A DNA stretch of 64,000 bases from Frankia canadensis (lineage in GTDB: Bacteria; Actinomycetota; Actinomycetes; Frankiales; Frankiaceae): NCBI RefSeq assembly GCF_900197875.1, contig NZ_FZMO01000001.1, positions 1 to 64,000 of the forward strand. Reading direction: 5' to 3'. The notes under the pieces are model-generated. The model was not told the origin of the DNA. It searched no databases and saw only the letters and a list, made by a program, of their open reading frames with translations. Positions 17,486 to 25,898 of the stretch are shown here, piece after piece; position 1 is the stretch's first letter; each line of letters opens with the position of its first letter. The position numbers and the translations under genes are program-made.

Positions 17486-18289
17486 TCAGCCGAGGAGCCA
17501 GCCGCCGTCGACCAGAAGGGTCTGACCGGTGATGAAGGCGGCTGCCGGCGAGGCGAGAAAGACGACGACGAGCGCGACGTCGTCAGGTACGCCCAGCCGG
17601 CCCAGGGCCGACCGGCCGCGGATCTCGTCGCGTAGTCGCCGTGAGGCTGCGGATGCCTCGCGCGAACGGCCCACGCTGTGCCCGCTCGCGATCGACCCCG
17701 GGGCCACCGCGTTGACCACGATGCCGCGTGGGCCCAACTCGCGAGCGAGGTATGCGGTGGCCTGGCCAAGCGCCGCCTTCAACGAGCCGTACGCCGACGA
17801 CCCGACACGAACGGCACGCACGCCTCCCGCCGACCCGATGTTGACGATCGCGCCCGGAGAATCTGACGCGGCTAGTTCGGCGTAGGCGCGGCTGAGCAGG
17901 ATCGGCGCACGGAAGTTCACGGCGTAGACCTTGTCGAGCAGGTCCGCGTCGGTCTCGGGCAGAAGCGCGCTCGTGATCAGCGCCGCGTTGTTGACGAGCA
18001 GATCGATGGGGCCCGCGGCCGCGACCGCCCGCGCGAACAGCGCCTCGACCTCGTCCGGGACACTGAGATCGGCGGACAGGTAGCGGCACTCAGGTACGAG
18101 CGCGGCCAGTTCGTTGGTGCGGTCGAGATGGCGATCGGTCGCCACCACCTCGGCGCCCGCGTCCAGCAGCCGGGTGACGATGGCACGGCCGATTCCTCCC
18201 GCGGCACCCGTCACCAGCGCGCGGCGGCCGGTCAGCGAGAACGGTCCCCACCCCGTGGGCGCATCCAGGCGGGGGCGTTCAGCGCCCAT
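17486..18289 (-). CDS. SDR-family oxidoreductase
   Basis: A 267-residue short-chain dehydrogenase with a slightly long N terminus. It has TGAAGGIGRAIV near residue 27, LVNNAAL, an active site reading SSAYGSLKAALG (Tyr and Lys present) and the ending FITGQTLLVDGGW. Its start overlaps the end of the VOC gene by 11 nt, indicating translational coupling. Probably in one transcript with the neighbours at 16511 and 18279. Confidence 0.85.
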   Translation of the reverse strand: MGAERPRLDAPTGWGPFSLTGRRALVTGAAGGIGRAIVTRLLDAGAEVVATDRHLDRTNELAALVPECRYLSADLSVPDEVEALFARAVAAAGPIDLLVNNAALITSALLPETDADLLDKVYAVNFRAPILLSRAYAELAASDSPGAIVNIGSAGGVRAVRVGSSAYGSLKAALGQATAYLARELGPRGIVVNAVAPGSIASGHSVGRSREASAASRRLRDEIRGRSALGRLGVPDDVALVVVFLASPAAAFITGQTLLVDGGWLLG

Positions 18290-18743
18290 GCCGGCGCTCC
18301 GCGACGCCAGGCCACGGCTCGGTCAGCTCCAGCAACTCGACCGGCACGCCATCGGGGTCGGCGGTATAGAAGCTCGTCATCTGTGGGTTCAGTACGACGA
18401 CCTTCGAGGTCAGCCGTACGTTCGGTGCCTTTTCAAGGCGTTCGTACTCGGCTCTGACGTCGTCGACAAAGAAGGAAAGGTGGGGGCTGCCGACACGGTT
18501 GTGTGCCACCGTGGCTCTGCCCGCTCCACCGCGCGCGTATTCGATCAGCTGCAGGCGGAAGCCATCCTCGCCGCCAAGGTAGGCGACCCGCACCTCGCTG
18601 CCCGGATTCCCGCTGAGGGCGTCGAACTCTGGCGAGGCCCGGACATGCTTCTCCACCACCTCCATGCGCGCGACACAGCGATAGAAATCGATCGACCGGT
18701 CGAGGTCGCTGACACAGAGCCCGACGTGAAATAACTCGATCAC
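18279..18743 (-). CDS. VOC (glyoxalase/extradiol dioxygenase-like) family protein
   Basis: A 154-residue vicinal-oxygen-chelate protein. It has two beta-alpha-beta-beta-beta modules, beginning IELFHVGLCVSDLDRSIDFY (His7 a candidate metal ligand). A second part has SPHLSFFVDDVRAEYERL and the ending FYTADPDGVPVELLEL (Glu a candidate ligand). The start is a GTG at 18743 with AAAGGAGGAG upstream, spacing slightly long. It is the first gene of a leftward group with two SDRs. Members of this fold include epimerases, dioxygenases and lyases, and the function cannot be chosen here. Confidence 0.75.
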   Translation of the reverse strand: MIELFHVGLCVSDLDRSIDFYRCVARMEVVEKHVRASPEFDALSGNPGSEVRVAYLGGEDGFRLQLIEYARGGAGRATVAHNRVGSPHLSFFVDDVRAEYERLEKAPNVRLTSKVVVLNPQMTSFYTADPDGVPVELLELTEPWPGVAERRHGR

Positions 18744-18848
18744 TGTCGGTGACTCCTCCTTTCGGGAAACGGCCGCCGGCAGCCCCCTCGGGTCTCTCCG
18801 GCTCGGCGTGGCTCGGCGCACGCGGTGCGACAGGCCAGCTCGACATGT

Positions 18849-18864
18849 ATCCTGCGTCCAGGAT
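18849..18864. promoter_or_regulatory. Regulon palindrome, site 6 (perfect core)
   Basis: ATCCTGCGTCCAGGAT, a perfect core match, lies in the divergent region between the VOC operon and amidohydrolase 1. Its centre is exactly 54 bp from the centre of site 7, about five helical turns, so two dimers could bind the same DNA face. Confidence 0.7.
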
Positions 18865-18902
18865 GACGATAGTACGGGTGGCGGATGGATGCAGCCACAT
18901 GT

Positions 18903-18918
18903 ATCCTGCATCCAGGTT
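18903..18918. promoter_or_regulatory. Regulon palindrome, site 7
   Basis: ATCCTGCATCCAGGTT, one mismatch. It ends 18 bp before the amidohydrolase start at 18937. TATCCT at 18902-18907 also fits a -10 element, which would give a short leader. Confidence 0.65.
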
Positions 18919-18936
18919 GACGAGAGGATGCTAGCC

Positions 18937-20082
18937 ATGCCCGAGCCGCACCGTTCCTACAAGATCCTTTCGGTCGACGATCATCTGTGCGAGCCTCCGG
19001 ACATGTTCGAGGGCCGGCTGCCCGCGGCGCTCGCCGATCGGGCGCCGCGCGTCATCGAGCAGGAGGATGGCTCCCAGGTCTGGACCTACGAGGGGAAGAT
19101 CTTCCCGAACATCGCGGTGAACGCGGTGGTCGGACTCCCGAAGGACCAGTGGGGATACGAGCCGGTTCGCTTCGACGCGATCCGCAAGGGCGCCTGGGAC
19201 ATCCACGCGCGCATCACGGACATGGACGCGGCGGGCATCGCCGGGTCGTTGTGCTTCCCGTCCCAGGTCGCCGGGTTCGGGGGCGTCACCTTCGCCGACA
19301 GCAAGGACCAGGAGCTGGGGCTCGCCTGCACGCGGGCGTGGAATGACTGGCACCACGAGGTGTGGGCGGGAACGTATCCGGGGCGGATGGTTCCTCTCCA
19401 GCTCCCCTGGCTTCCGGACCCGGTTCTGGCCGCCGAGGAGATCCGCCGTAATGCCGAGCGCGGGTTCCGCGCAGTGACCTTCCCCGAGTACCCGACGAAC
19501 GTCGGTCGGCCGAGCTTTCACACGGCACACTGGGATCCCTTCTTCGCGGCCTGCGAGGAGACCGAGACCGTTGTGTGCATCCACACCGGGTCTGGCCGCT
19601 GGGCGCCACGGCCGAACTCGGACGGTCCGCGGACGATCCGGGTGTCCCTGTTCCCGGTCAACGCCATGGTCGCGGCGGCGGACCTGCTCTTCTCGGAGAT
19701 CCCGCTTCGATTCCCGAACCTGAAGATCGCGCTCGCCGAGGGCGGCATCGGCTGGGTGGCGATGTACCGCGACCGGCTCGAGTACATGGAGGACCGGGCC
19801 GGATCCTTCGGCAACACCTGGTCCTCGACGGAGATCTCGCCCGCCGAGGTGTTCCAGCGCAACTTCTACTTCTGCAGCCTCGACGACCCGTCCACGATCG
19901 ACACGCGGTACCGGATCGGCGTCGACAAGATCATGATCGAGGTCGACTACCCCCACGCCGACTCGACCTGGCCGGAGTCGCAGGAGATCGTCCACAAGTC
20001 GCTCGGTGGGCTTCCCAACGACGAGATCGAGCTGATCACGCACGGTAATGCCGAGCGTCTGTTCCGCTTCCCGCTGGCCTGA
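18937..20082 (+). CDS. Amidohydrolase 2 family (COG2159) protein, paralogue 1
   Basis: A 381-residue metal-dependent TIM-barrel enzyme of the amidohydrolase/decarboxylase group. It has YKILSVDDHLCEPPDMFEGR at the N terminus (the D-x-H-like metal site), MDAAGIAGSLCFPSQ, ETVVCIHTGSG (barrel His), LAEGGIGWV and the C-terminal EVDYPHADSTWPES (Asp and His at the metal centre). The family includes decarboxylases and C-C hydrolases acting on ring-derived acids. I chose ATG 18937 (AGAGGA eight bases upstream) over 18928. Two regulon palindromes lie directly upstream. It is related to the proteins at 44175 and 56584. Confidence 0.82.
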   Translation: MPEPHRSYKILSVDDHLCEPPDMFEGRLPAALADRAPRVIEQEDGSQVWTYEGKIFPNIAVNAVVGLPKDQWGYEPVRFDAIRKGAWDIHARITDMDAAGIAGSLCFPSQVAGFGGVTFADSKDQELGLACTRAWNDWHHEVWAGTYPGRMVPLQLPWLPDPVLAAEEIRRNAERGFRAVTFPEYPTNVGRPSFHTAHWDPFFAACEETETVVCIHTGSGRWAPRPNSDGPRTIRVSLFPVNAMVAAADLLFSEIPLRFPNLKIALAEGGIGWVAMYRDRLEYMEDRAGSFGNTWSSTEISPAEVFQRNFYFCSLDDPSTIDTRYRIGVDKIMIEVDYPHADSTWPESQEIVHKSLGGLPNDEIELITHGNAERLFRFPLA

Positions 20083-20104
20083 CGGCGGCGCCCGTCCGCC
20101 CGTT

Positions 20105-20125
20105 GCCAGACATTTGATGTCTGGC
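20105..20125. promoter_or_regulatory. 9-bp inverted repeat between amidohydrolase and acyl-CoA dehydrogenase
   Basis: GCCAGACAT-TTG-ATGTCTGGC, perfect arms with a 3-nt loop. It lies 22 bp after one stop and 58 bp before the next start, without a T run. It could be a terminator stem or a second kind of operator. It is not related to the regulon palindrome. Confidence 0.4.
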
Positions 20126-20183
20126 GGGGCGCACGGGTCTCGACGTCCACGCCCTTCGAGAGACCACGGACCTCGGTACTGAC

Positions 20184-21299
20184 ATGATTCTCGAGCTGAG
20201 TGAAGACCAAGAAGAACTCCAGCGCACGGTGCGACGATTTCTGCGCGAAAAGTCACCTGAGGGCAAGGTCCGGGCCGACATGGCGAGCGACCTCGGCTTC
20301 GACCGTGATCTCTGGCGCCTCATGGCGCAGCAGCTCGGCCTGCAGGGGTTGACGATTCCCGAGCGATTCGGCGGATCGGGCGCCGGCTTCGTCGAGTCGT
20401 TCATCGTGTTGGAGGAGATGGGGCGGTCGCTGTTCTGCTCGCCGTACTTCTCTACGGTGGCGCTCGCCGCGAGCACCGTCATGCGGGCCGGCGACGAAAG
20501 GGTCGCCGCGCGACTGCTTCCGGCAATCGCGTCCGGCGCAGCGACGGCGACCGTGGCCGTTGCGGGGCCCGACGGCGTCTGGGACCTGCCCGCACCGTCC
20601 ATCGAGGCGCGGCTGGTCGGCGAGGGATGGGTTCTCAGCGGGACAGAGCCGTTCGTACTGGACGGAGCCACCGCGGATCACATCCTCGTCCGAGGCTCGA
20701 CCTCGGACGGCACACGGCTGTTCGAGGTGGCTGGCGACGCGGTTGGTCTCACCAAAACGCCGCTCATCACGCTGGACCAGACGCGACGCATCGCCGGGCT
20801 CGACTTCGACAGCGTAGCCGCCCACGTGATCGAGTCGAGGGACAGCGCCCAAGAGGTCCTCAGATGGGTTATGGATCGAGCGATCGTCGCCCAGGCCGCC
20901 GAGCAGGTCGGAGCCGCCTCGGCGTGCCTGGAGTCGACGGTCGACTACGCGAAGGAGAGACATCAGTTCGGGCGCCCGATCGGCTCGTTCCAGGCGATCA
21001 AGCACAAGTGCGCCGAGATGCTCATCGCGCTCGAGTCGGCGCGCTCGACCGCTCACTACGCGTGCCTGCTCCTAGCGACGGAGGACGATCAGTCGGGACT
21101 GGCGGCGAGCCTTGCCAAGGCATGCTGTTCCGATGCTTTCCTGAAGATCGCGGCCGAGCACATCCAGGTGCATGGTGGCATCGGGTTCACCTGGGAGCAC
21201 TCGGCCCATCTGTACTTCAAGAGGGCGAAGTCCGCGCAGCAGCTGTTCGGCGCTCCGGGGTTTCACCGTGACCGCGTCGCCGAGCTGATCGGGATCTAG
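20184..21299 (+). CDS. Acyl-CoA dehydrogenase, 'GGIGFTWE' type subunit
   Basis: 371 residues. The acyl-CoA dehydrogenase fold is clear: LSEDQEELQRTVRRFLRE at the start, LTIPERFGGSGAGF, KERHQFGRPIGSFQAIKHK near 255, and the C-terminal VHGGIGFTWEHSAHLYFKRA. The middle domain lacks the usual S-E-P-x-A-G-S-D segment of homotetrameric enzymes. In actinobacterial steroid degradation, proteins of this type act as the partner subunit of a heteromeric dehydrogenase. The adjacent gene is not a partner; candidates with complementary features are at 41056 and 60326. No strong Shine-Dalgarno precedes ATG 20184. Confidence 0.85.
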   Translation: MILELSEDQEELQRTVRRFLREKSPEGKVRADMASDLGFDRDLWRLMAQQLGLQGLTIPERFGGSGAGFVESFIVLEEMGRSLFCSPYFSTVALAASTVMRAGDERVAARLLPAIASGAATATVAVAGPDGVWDLPAPSIEARLVGEGWVLSGTEPFVLDGATADHILVRGSTSDGTRLFEVAGDAVGLTKTPLITLDQTRRIAGLDFDSVAAHVIESRDSAQEVLRWVMDRAIVAQAAEQVGAASACLESTVDYAKERHQFGRPIGSFQAIKHKCAEMLIALESARSTAHYACLLLATEDDQSGLAASLAKACCSDAFLKIAAEHIQVHGGIGFTWEHSAHLYFKRAKSAQQLFGAPGFHRDRVAELIGI

Positions 21300-21430
21300 G
21301 CGCTCCAGGCGCGCTGTCCCGCATGAAGATGATGGCGGTTCGTGCTCAGGCTGAACCGCGAAACCGTGACCGCCCGAACGCTCAACGGGCTTGGGCTCTC
21401 ACCCGGGCGGGCGGGGACCGGCGCGCGTCG

Positions 21431-21478
21431 ACGGGTCGCGGTGGCCACTCGATCTCGACGAGTGGCCACCGCACCCGT
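21431..21478. terminator. Long hairpin terminator between convergent genes
   Basis: A perfect 14-bp stem (GCGGTGGCCACTCG and complement, loop ATCTCGA) is extended by a mismatch and six further pairs (ACGGGT/ACCCGT). No T run, as is common in actinomycetes. It likely terminates both the acyl-CoA dehydrogenase and the aldo/keto reductase transcripts. Confidence 0.65.
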
Positions 21479-21506
21479 GGCGGCCCGGCCACGAACTCGT
21501 GGCCGG

Positions 21507-22547
21507 CTACCTTCCTACGTTCTGCGCCCCCGCGACTGCCTCGGCAACCGCGCGTGCCAACTGGGCGGCCTGGTCCGCGGCGAGGGGACGGTCGATCGCC
21601 GCGATGCCCTCGGACAGCTGCCGGGGCGATGACGCTCCGAACAGCATGGCAGTGACGCCGGGCTGGGCGAGTACCCAGGCGATGCTGAGGTCGGTCGCCG
21701 ACCGGTCGTCGCGCGCGGCCGAGTCGGCGACCACGGCCGCTCCGGCGATGGCGCTAACGGTCAGGTAGCGCGCCCGTATGCCCTCGCGTGACCCGAGCCG
21801 CGTCTGCGGTGGGGGAGCCGTGCCGTCGAGGTACCGTCCGCCCAGCAGGCCCCCGGCGAGTCCGCGGAACGCGAGCACACCCACGTCGCCGGCGAGGCAG
21901 GCGGGCAGGATCTCACGCTCGGCTTCACGGTCGAGGAGGTTGTACGGGACCTGTTGGGCTTGGAACCGCGCCAGCTTGGCGGTGTCGGACAGCCACAGGC
22001 CCCTGTACAGCTGCCAGGCCGCCCAGCCGGAACATCCGATATAGCGAACCTTTCCGGCGCTCACCATGTCGTCGAGCGTGCGGAGGACCTCCTCGACTCC
22101 GGAATGGGGGTCGAAGCGGTGTAACTGGTAGAGGTCGATGTAGTCGGTGCCCAGACGGCGCAGGCTGGACTCCAGCGCGGACACGAGGTGCTTGCGCGAC
22201 AGCCCCTGGTCGCTGGGCGCTATGCCTGCCTGCCAGCGAGCGCCGTGGTCGAGGCGGTCGCCACCGACGGTCTTGCGCAGGTCGGCCTCGGTGTCGCCGA
22301 CCCGCGACCCCACCTTGCTGCAAAGGATCACCTGGTCGCGCCGGTGCCGCAGCGCGGCACCGAGGATCTCCTCGCTGCGCCCGCCGGCGTAGACATCAGC
22401 GGTGTCGAACGTGTTGATCCCGTGATCGAGCGCCGCGGCGACCAGGGAGCATGCGTCCTGGTCGCCGACGGTGTCGCCGAAGTTGGCCGCGCCGAGCACG
22501 AGTTCGGACACCAGTAGCCCGGTCGTTCCGAGCGGCCGGTACCTCAC
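21507..22547 (-). CDS. Aldo/keto reductase
   Basis: 346 residues, an NADPH-dependent TIM-barrel reductase. It starts [19 protein letters not shown], with [20 protein letters not shown] (catalytic Asp and Tyr), VILCSKVG (catalytic Lys), a [12 protein letters not shown] region (His) and FGASSPRQL near the C terminus for NADPH phosphate binding. It begins with GTG at 22547, overlapping the stop of the preceding gene by 4 nt (GTGA), so it is co-translated with the carboxymuconolactone-decarboxylase-like protein. Probably reduces an aldehyde or ketone intermediate. Confidence 0.85.
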   Translation of the reverse strand: MRYRPLGTTGLLVSELVLGAANFGDTVGDQDACSLVAAALDHGINTFDTADVYAGGRSEEILGAALRHRRDQVILCSKVGSRVGDTEADLRKTVGGDRLDHGARWQAGIAPSDQGLSRKHLVSALESSLRRLGTDYIDLYQLHRFDPHSGVEEVLRTLDDMVSAGKVRYIGCSGWAAWQLYRGLWLSDTAKLARFQAQQVPYNLLDREAEREILPACLAGDVGVLAFRGLAGGLLGGRYLDGTAPPPQTRLGSREGIRARYLTVSAIAGAAVVADSAARDDRSATDLSIAWVLAQPGVTAMLFGASSPRQLSEGIAAIDRPLAADQAAQLARAVAEAVAGAQNVGR

Positions 22548-22972
22548 GTGGCGGGCGCGGTGTCGGGATCGACGGGTTCGTGCGCGAGTGTGCCCCGCTC
22601 ACGCATGTCGTCGACAGCGTCCACCAGGGTGATCAGTGCTTCGACCCCGGTGGGGTTGCCACAGTAGAAGGCCGTCTGAAGGAACACCTCCGCGATTTCT
22701 TCAGGCTTGATCCCGCCGCGGAGCAGGCCGCGGATTCGGGTCTCGAGCTCGTGGGGACGGTTGATGGCGGACATGATGCCGAGGTTGACGAGTGCCATGG
22801 TCTTGCCGTCCAGGACTCGACGCGACCAGACAGCCTGGCTGGTCGACGTCATGATGTCCGCGTGTGGAGTGCTGAGCGGTGACCGGCGCCGCGCCTTGAA
22901 ACGCTTCACCGACTCCTCGTCACCCATGACCCACCGCATGAGTTCGTCCTCGTCGAACGATGCTTCGCTCAT
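22544..22972 (-). CDS. Carboxymuconolactone decarboxylase-like protein
   Basis: A 142-residue all-helical protein of the CMD/AhpD superfamily. Segments VWSRRVLDGKTMALVNLGIM and GGIKPEEIAEVFLQTAFYCG are typical of 4-carboxymuconolactone decarboxylases; the AhpD CxxC pair is absent. GGAGGAGGAAG precedes ATG 22972. It is co-directional with the luciferase-like gene upstream and overlaps the aldo/keto reductase downstream. In aromatic degradation this family decarboxylates lactone intermediates, but many members have unknown roles. Confidence 0.78.
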   Translation of the reverse strand: MSEASFDEDELMRWVMGDEESVKRFKARRRSPLSTPHADIMTSTSQAVWSRRVLDGKTMALVNLGIMSAINRPHELETRIRGLLRGGIKPEEIAEVFLQTAFYCGNPTGVEALITLVDAVDDMRERGTLAHEPVDPDTAPAT

Positions 22973-23013
22973 AGTCTTCCTCCTCCGTAGGTGTTCATGA
23001 TCAAGGCGCCGGG

Positions 23014-24000
23014 TTATCGGTCGGCCAGCCGGTCGACGACGGGGGCAAACGACTTCATCACCCGGTCACGGATGGTGATATACGAGAAGCCGTAGCGGGA
23101 TCTTCGTTCGAGCAACGTCTCACAGATGTCATCGACCGACCCGATGAGTGCATGTGGATGGTCGACGATCTCTTTCCCGGGAAGGCCGAAGAACGCCTCG
23201 AACTGCCCGGCGGCCTGCTCGACGTGGTCGCTGACCGCGGTCGCCGCGATTCCCACTTCCAGCATCGGCGGCGCCGTTCGGGCCGTTGCGGCGGCGGCCT
23301 CGTGCACCCAGCGGACGCGCTCGTCGGTGAGCGCCGCCGTCGAGGACCGTGGTCCGTTGGGATCGAGGCGTCCGGCGGCGTTGTTGAGGTTGAAGGCCAC
23401 GATGTCGGCCGCGCGGCCGGCAAGGGTGAGCACCTTCCGTCCGCCGCCGCCGATCGCGATCGGTGGGCCCGTCGCGGCGACCGGTTTGGGCAGTGCCTCG
23501 AAGCCGCTCGCGCGCACGCCGTGGCCGTCGACGTCGACCTCACCAGGCCCGAAGGCCGCCCGCAGCAGCTCGACGACGGTGCCGAGCCTTTTGATCCTGG
23601 TGCCGGCGGTGTCGAACGGGACGCCCATCGCGTCGTACTCCGACTGGATCCAGCCGGCACCCAGCCCGATCTCGAGCCGTCCGCCGCTGAGTTGATCGAT
23701 GGTCGCCAGTTCCTTCGCCAGGACCACCGGGTTGTGGTAGTCGATGCACAGCACGCGGAAGCCGACCCGGATCGTCGACGTGCGTGCGGCCGCGAAGGTG
23801 GCTGAGGGAATGGCGGCAAGAGGCTGCGCGGGATGGTTGGCCGCGGCCATGGCCCGACCGGGGCCAAGGTAATGATCGGTGAATAACACCGAGTAGTAGC
23901 CCAGATCCTCCGCCTCGCGGGCGGTGTCGACCAGTTCGGCGGGTGTGGCCGACGATCCGGCGCGCACCCCGAACCGGAACGGTTGAGGATCATGCGACAC
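23014..24000 (-). CDS. Luciferase-like (LLM class) F420-dependent oxidoreductase
   Basis: A 328-residue TIM-barrel flavin/F420 enzyme. It starts FRFGVRAGSSATPAELVDTA, with YYSVLFTDHYLGPGRA, TIRVGFRVLCIDYHNPVVLA, LSGGRLEIGLGAGW (highly typical of F420-dependent LLM proteins) and PIAIGGGGRKVLTLAGR. The start GTG at 24000 has GGAG six bases upstream. It heads a leftward group with the CMD-like protein and aldo/keto reductase. A palindrome-like site at 24140 lies in the divergent region shared with the hydratase. It could reduce or oxygenate a pathway intermediate. Confidence 0.83.
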   Translation of the reverse strand: MSHDPQPFRFGVRAGSSATPAELVDTAREAEDLGYYSVLFTDHYLGPGRAMAAANHPAQPLAAIPSATFAAARTSTIRVGFRVLCIDYHNPVVLAKELATIDQLSGGRLEIGLGAGWIQSEYDAMGVPFDTAGTRIKRLGTVVELLRAAFGPGEVDVDGHGVRASGFEALPKPVAATGPPIAIGGGGRKVLTLAGRAADIVAFNLNNAAGRLDPNGPRSSTAALTDERVRWVHEAAAATARTAPPMLEVGIAATAVSDHVEQAAGQFEAFFGLPGKEIVDHPHALIGSVDDICETLLERRSRYGFSYITIRDRVMKSFAPVVDRLADR

Positions 24001-24139
24001 AGGCAGCTCCGTAGCGTTGATCGCGATTTACCAGGCGGTCGGATGGGTCGCCGTCCACCCTCGGCGCGAGATGCCCGTCGACGGCGCCCAGGCTGGCGCG
24101 ACCGCCCCGGCCCTTCCGCAGCCTAGCTCGTTGTGCTAG

Positions 24140-24155
24140 ACCTTGCATCCAGGAT
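24140..24155. promoter_or_regulatory. Regulon palindrome, site 8
   Basis: ACCTTGCATCCAGGAT keeps the right half perfectly and four of six left positions. GCATCCAGGATGC (24145-24157) is itself a perfect 13-bp palindrome. It lies 42 bp upstream of the hydratase gene, in a divergent promoter region. Confidence 0.5.
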
Positions 24156-24197
24156 GCCTGCGAGTGGGATGCTCAGGGCCGGTGCGGAGGGGCGGGC

Positions 24198-25010
24198 ATG
24201 GACGAGGCTGTCGAGACCGTCGTCACGTCGAGTCGTGGCGCGGTCGGTATCATCGAACTCAATGATCCAGCGCGGCTGAACCCAACGGACGCCCGGACGA
24301 CGCTCGCCGAGGTGAACGAGGCGCTGCTCTCCTTCGGGCGCGACCGGGTGACGCGGGCCGTCGTGATTTCTGGTCGGGGCCGGGCGTTCTCGGCAGGAGC
24401 CAACCTCGGCGAGAAGCGCCCGGCGAGGTACCCGCAGGATGATCAGGACACCGAGGCGATGCGCCTCGCCTATGGATACGCCTACGGACAGGTCTGGGAG
24501 ACACTGCACAACTTCCGTAAACCGCTCATCGGCGCCGTGAACGGCTACTGCCTGGGCGGCGGGTGGGAGCTCGCGCAGTCCTGCGACCTGTTGGTCGCCG
24601 GCGAGTCCGCCATATTCGGGAGCTTCGAGATGCGGGTCGGCCAGGCTCCCTTCGCGGGCGGCGCCGTCTACCTGACACGGACGGTCGGCAAGCATCGGGC
24701 GATGGACATGATCCTGAACTCCCGCCGGATACCGGCGAGCGAGGCGCTGACGCTCGGACTGGTGAACGAGATCGTGCCTGACGCCAAGTCGCTTGACCGG
24801 GCGGTCGAGATTGGTCAGGAGCTCGCGGCCAAGCCCCCGGTCGCGGTGGCGTTCGCTCGCCATCTTGTACGCAAAGCACTCGCGGTGTCCGAGTTCTACG
24901 ATCTCGAGCGGTCGTACGGGTATTACCTCCAGACGATGGAGGACAGCGCTCTCGCTCGCGAGGCGGCCGCTCATCGGACCCAGGAACCTCCGCCCTACAG
25001 CGGTCGCTAG
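24198..25010 (+). CDS. Enoyl-CoA hydratase/isomerase family protein
   Basis: A 270-residue crotonase-fold enzyme that hydrates, isomerises or hydrolyses enoyl/oxoacyl-CoA esters. The oxyanion-hole elements are FSAGANLGEK and VNGYCLGGGWELAQSCDLLV. The hydratase-type catalytic glutamate region reads FEMRVGQAPFAGGAVYL, not the canonical pair, so lyase or isomerase activity is possible. GGAGGGG lies upstream of ATG 24198. It begins a rightward run with the SDR, AtuA-like protein and alcohol dehydrogenase (to 28390), with short gaps suggesting one transcript. Confidence 0.85.
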   Translation: MDEAVETVVTSSRGAVGIIELNDPARLNPTDARTTLAEVNEALLSFGRDRVTRAVVISGRGRAFSAGANLGEKRPARYPQDDQDTEAMRLAYGYAYGQVWETLHNFRKPLIGAVNGYCLGGGWELAQSCDLLVAGESAIFGSFEMRVGQAPFAGGAVYLTRTVGKHRAMDMILNSRRIPASEALTLGLVNEIVPDAKSLDRAVEIGQELAAKPPVAVAFARHLVRKALAVSEFYDLERSYGYYLQTMEDSALAREAAAHRTQEPPPYSGR

Positions 25011-25066
25011 CGGACCGCGGTGTCAGGTTCCACTCCCGGATGTATCCGACAACAAGGGACGTTCTC

Positions 25067-25867
25067 ATGCAGACGTTTCGTTCCGACGCGCTGGCCGACC
25101 GGCGCGCGTTAATTACCGGTGGAAGCCGTGGCATCGGTGAGGCGATCGCGGTTCTCCTCGCCTCGATGGGCACGACGGTCGTCCTCGCCGCGGACGACGA
25201 GCCTGGGTTGGAGAAGGCCGGGGCGACGATCGAGGGTGCCGGCGGGCAGGCCGAGCTGCACGTGGTCGACCTGCTCGACCCGACGGCGGTCGCGGATCTG
25301 GCCACTGCGGCCGGCGACGTGGACATCCTCATCAACAACGCGGCGCCCGGCCAGGGGCGGCTCCCGTTCCTCGAAACGCCGGACGAGGCGTGGGATCTTC
25401 AGCTCGGCCTGATCCTGCGCACGTCGGTGCAACTGATCCGCGCGCTCGGGCCGGGAATGGCCACACGTGGCCGGGGCTCGATCGTGAACATCTCCTCGAG
25501 CTCGGTGGTCGACGCGGCGCCGTATGTCGCTCCCTACGCTGCCGCAAAGGCCGGGTTGGAAGTGGTGACCAGGATCGCGGCGCTCGAACTAGGCCCGCGC
25601 GGTGTACGGACGAACGCGGTGCGCCCGTCCTTCACACCAACCCAGCGGGTCGCACACCTCGTTGCCGACCCCGAGTTTCTCGCGCATCAGTCACGGAAGG
25701 TGCCGCTCGGACGTCTCGCTGCCGTCGAGGACATCGCGAACGCGGTCGCATGGCTCTGTTCGGATGCTGCCTCCTTCGTCAACGGGCAGGTCATCACGGT
25801 TGACGGTGGTGGTTCGGCGGGCACCTGGCGACCCCCGGTGCAGTCAGACAGTCCCGTGGGTCACTGA
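25067..25867 (+). CDS. SDR-family oxidoreductase
   Basis: 266 residues from ATG 25067 (AAGGGA upstream). An in-frame ATG at 25040 would add nine residues. Classical SDR features are present: TGGSRGIGEAIAVL, ADDEPGLEKA, LINNAAPGQGR, ISSSSVVDAAPYVAPYAAAK with the active-site Tyr-x-x-x-Lys, and FVNGQVITVDGGG at the end. Second gene of the 24.2-28.4 kb run. Likely an alcohol/ketone step in the same pathway. Confidence 0.82.
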   Translation: MQTFRSDALADRRALITGGSRGIGEAIAVLLASMGTTVVLAADDEPGLEKAGATIEGAGGQAELHVVDLLDPTAVADLATAAGDVDILINNAAPGQGRLPFLETPDEAWDLQLGLILRTSVQLIRALGPGMATRGRGSIVNISSSSVVDAAPYVAPYAAAKAGLEVVTRIAALELGPRGVRTNAVRPSFTPTQRVAHLVADPEFLAHQSRKVPLGRLAAVEDIANAVAWLCSDAASFVNGQVITVDGGGSAGTWRPPVQSDSPVGH

Positions 25868-25898
25868 AAGCTATCTTGTGTCGAATCGAGGAGGATCT

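Noticed and set aside
20105-20125. Member of the regulon palindrome family
   Set aside because: It is a perfect inverted repeat, but its arms (GCCAGACAT) do not share the ATCCTG/CAGGAT core or the 4-base spacer.
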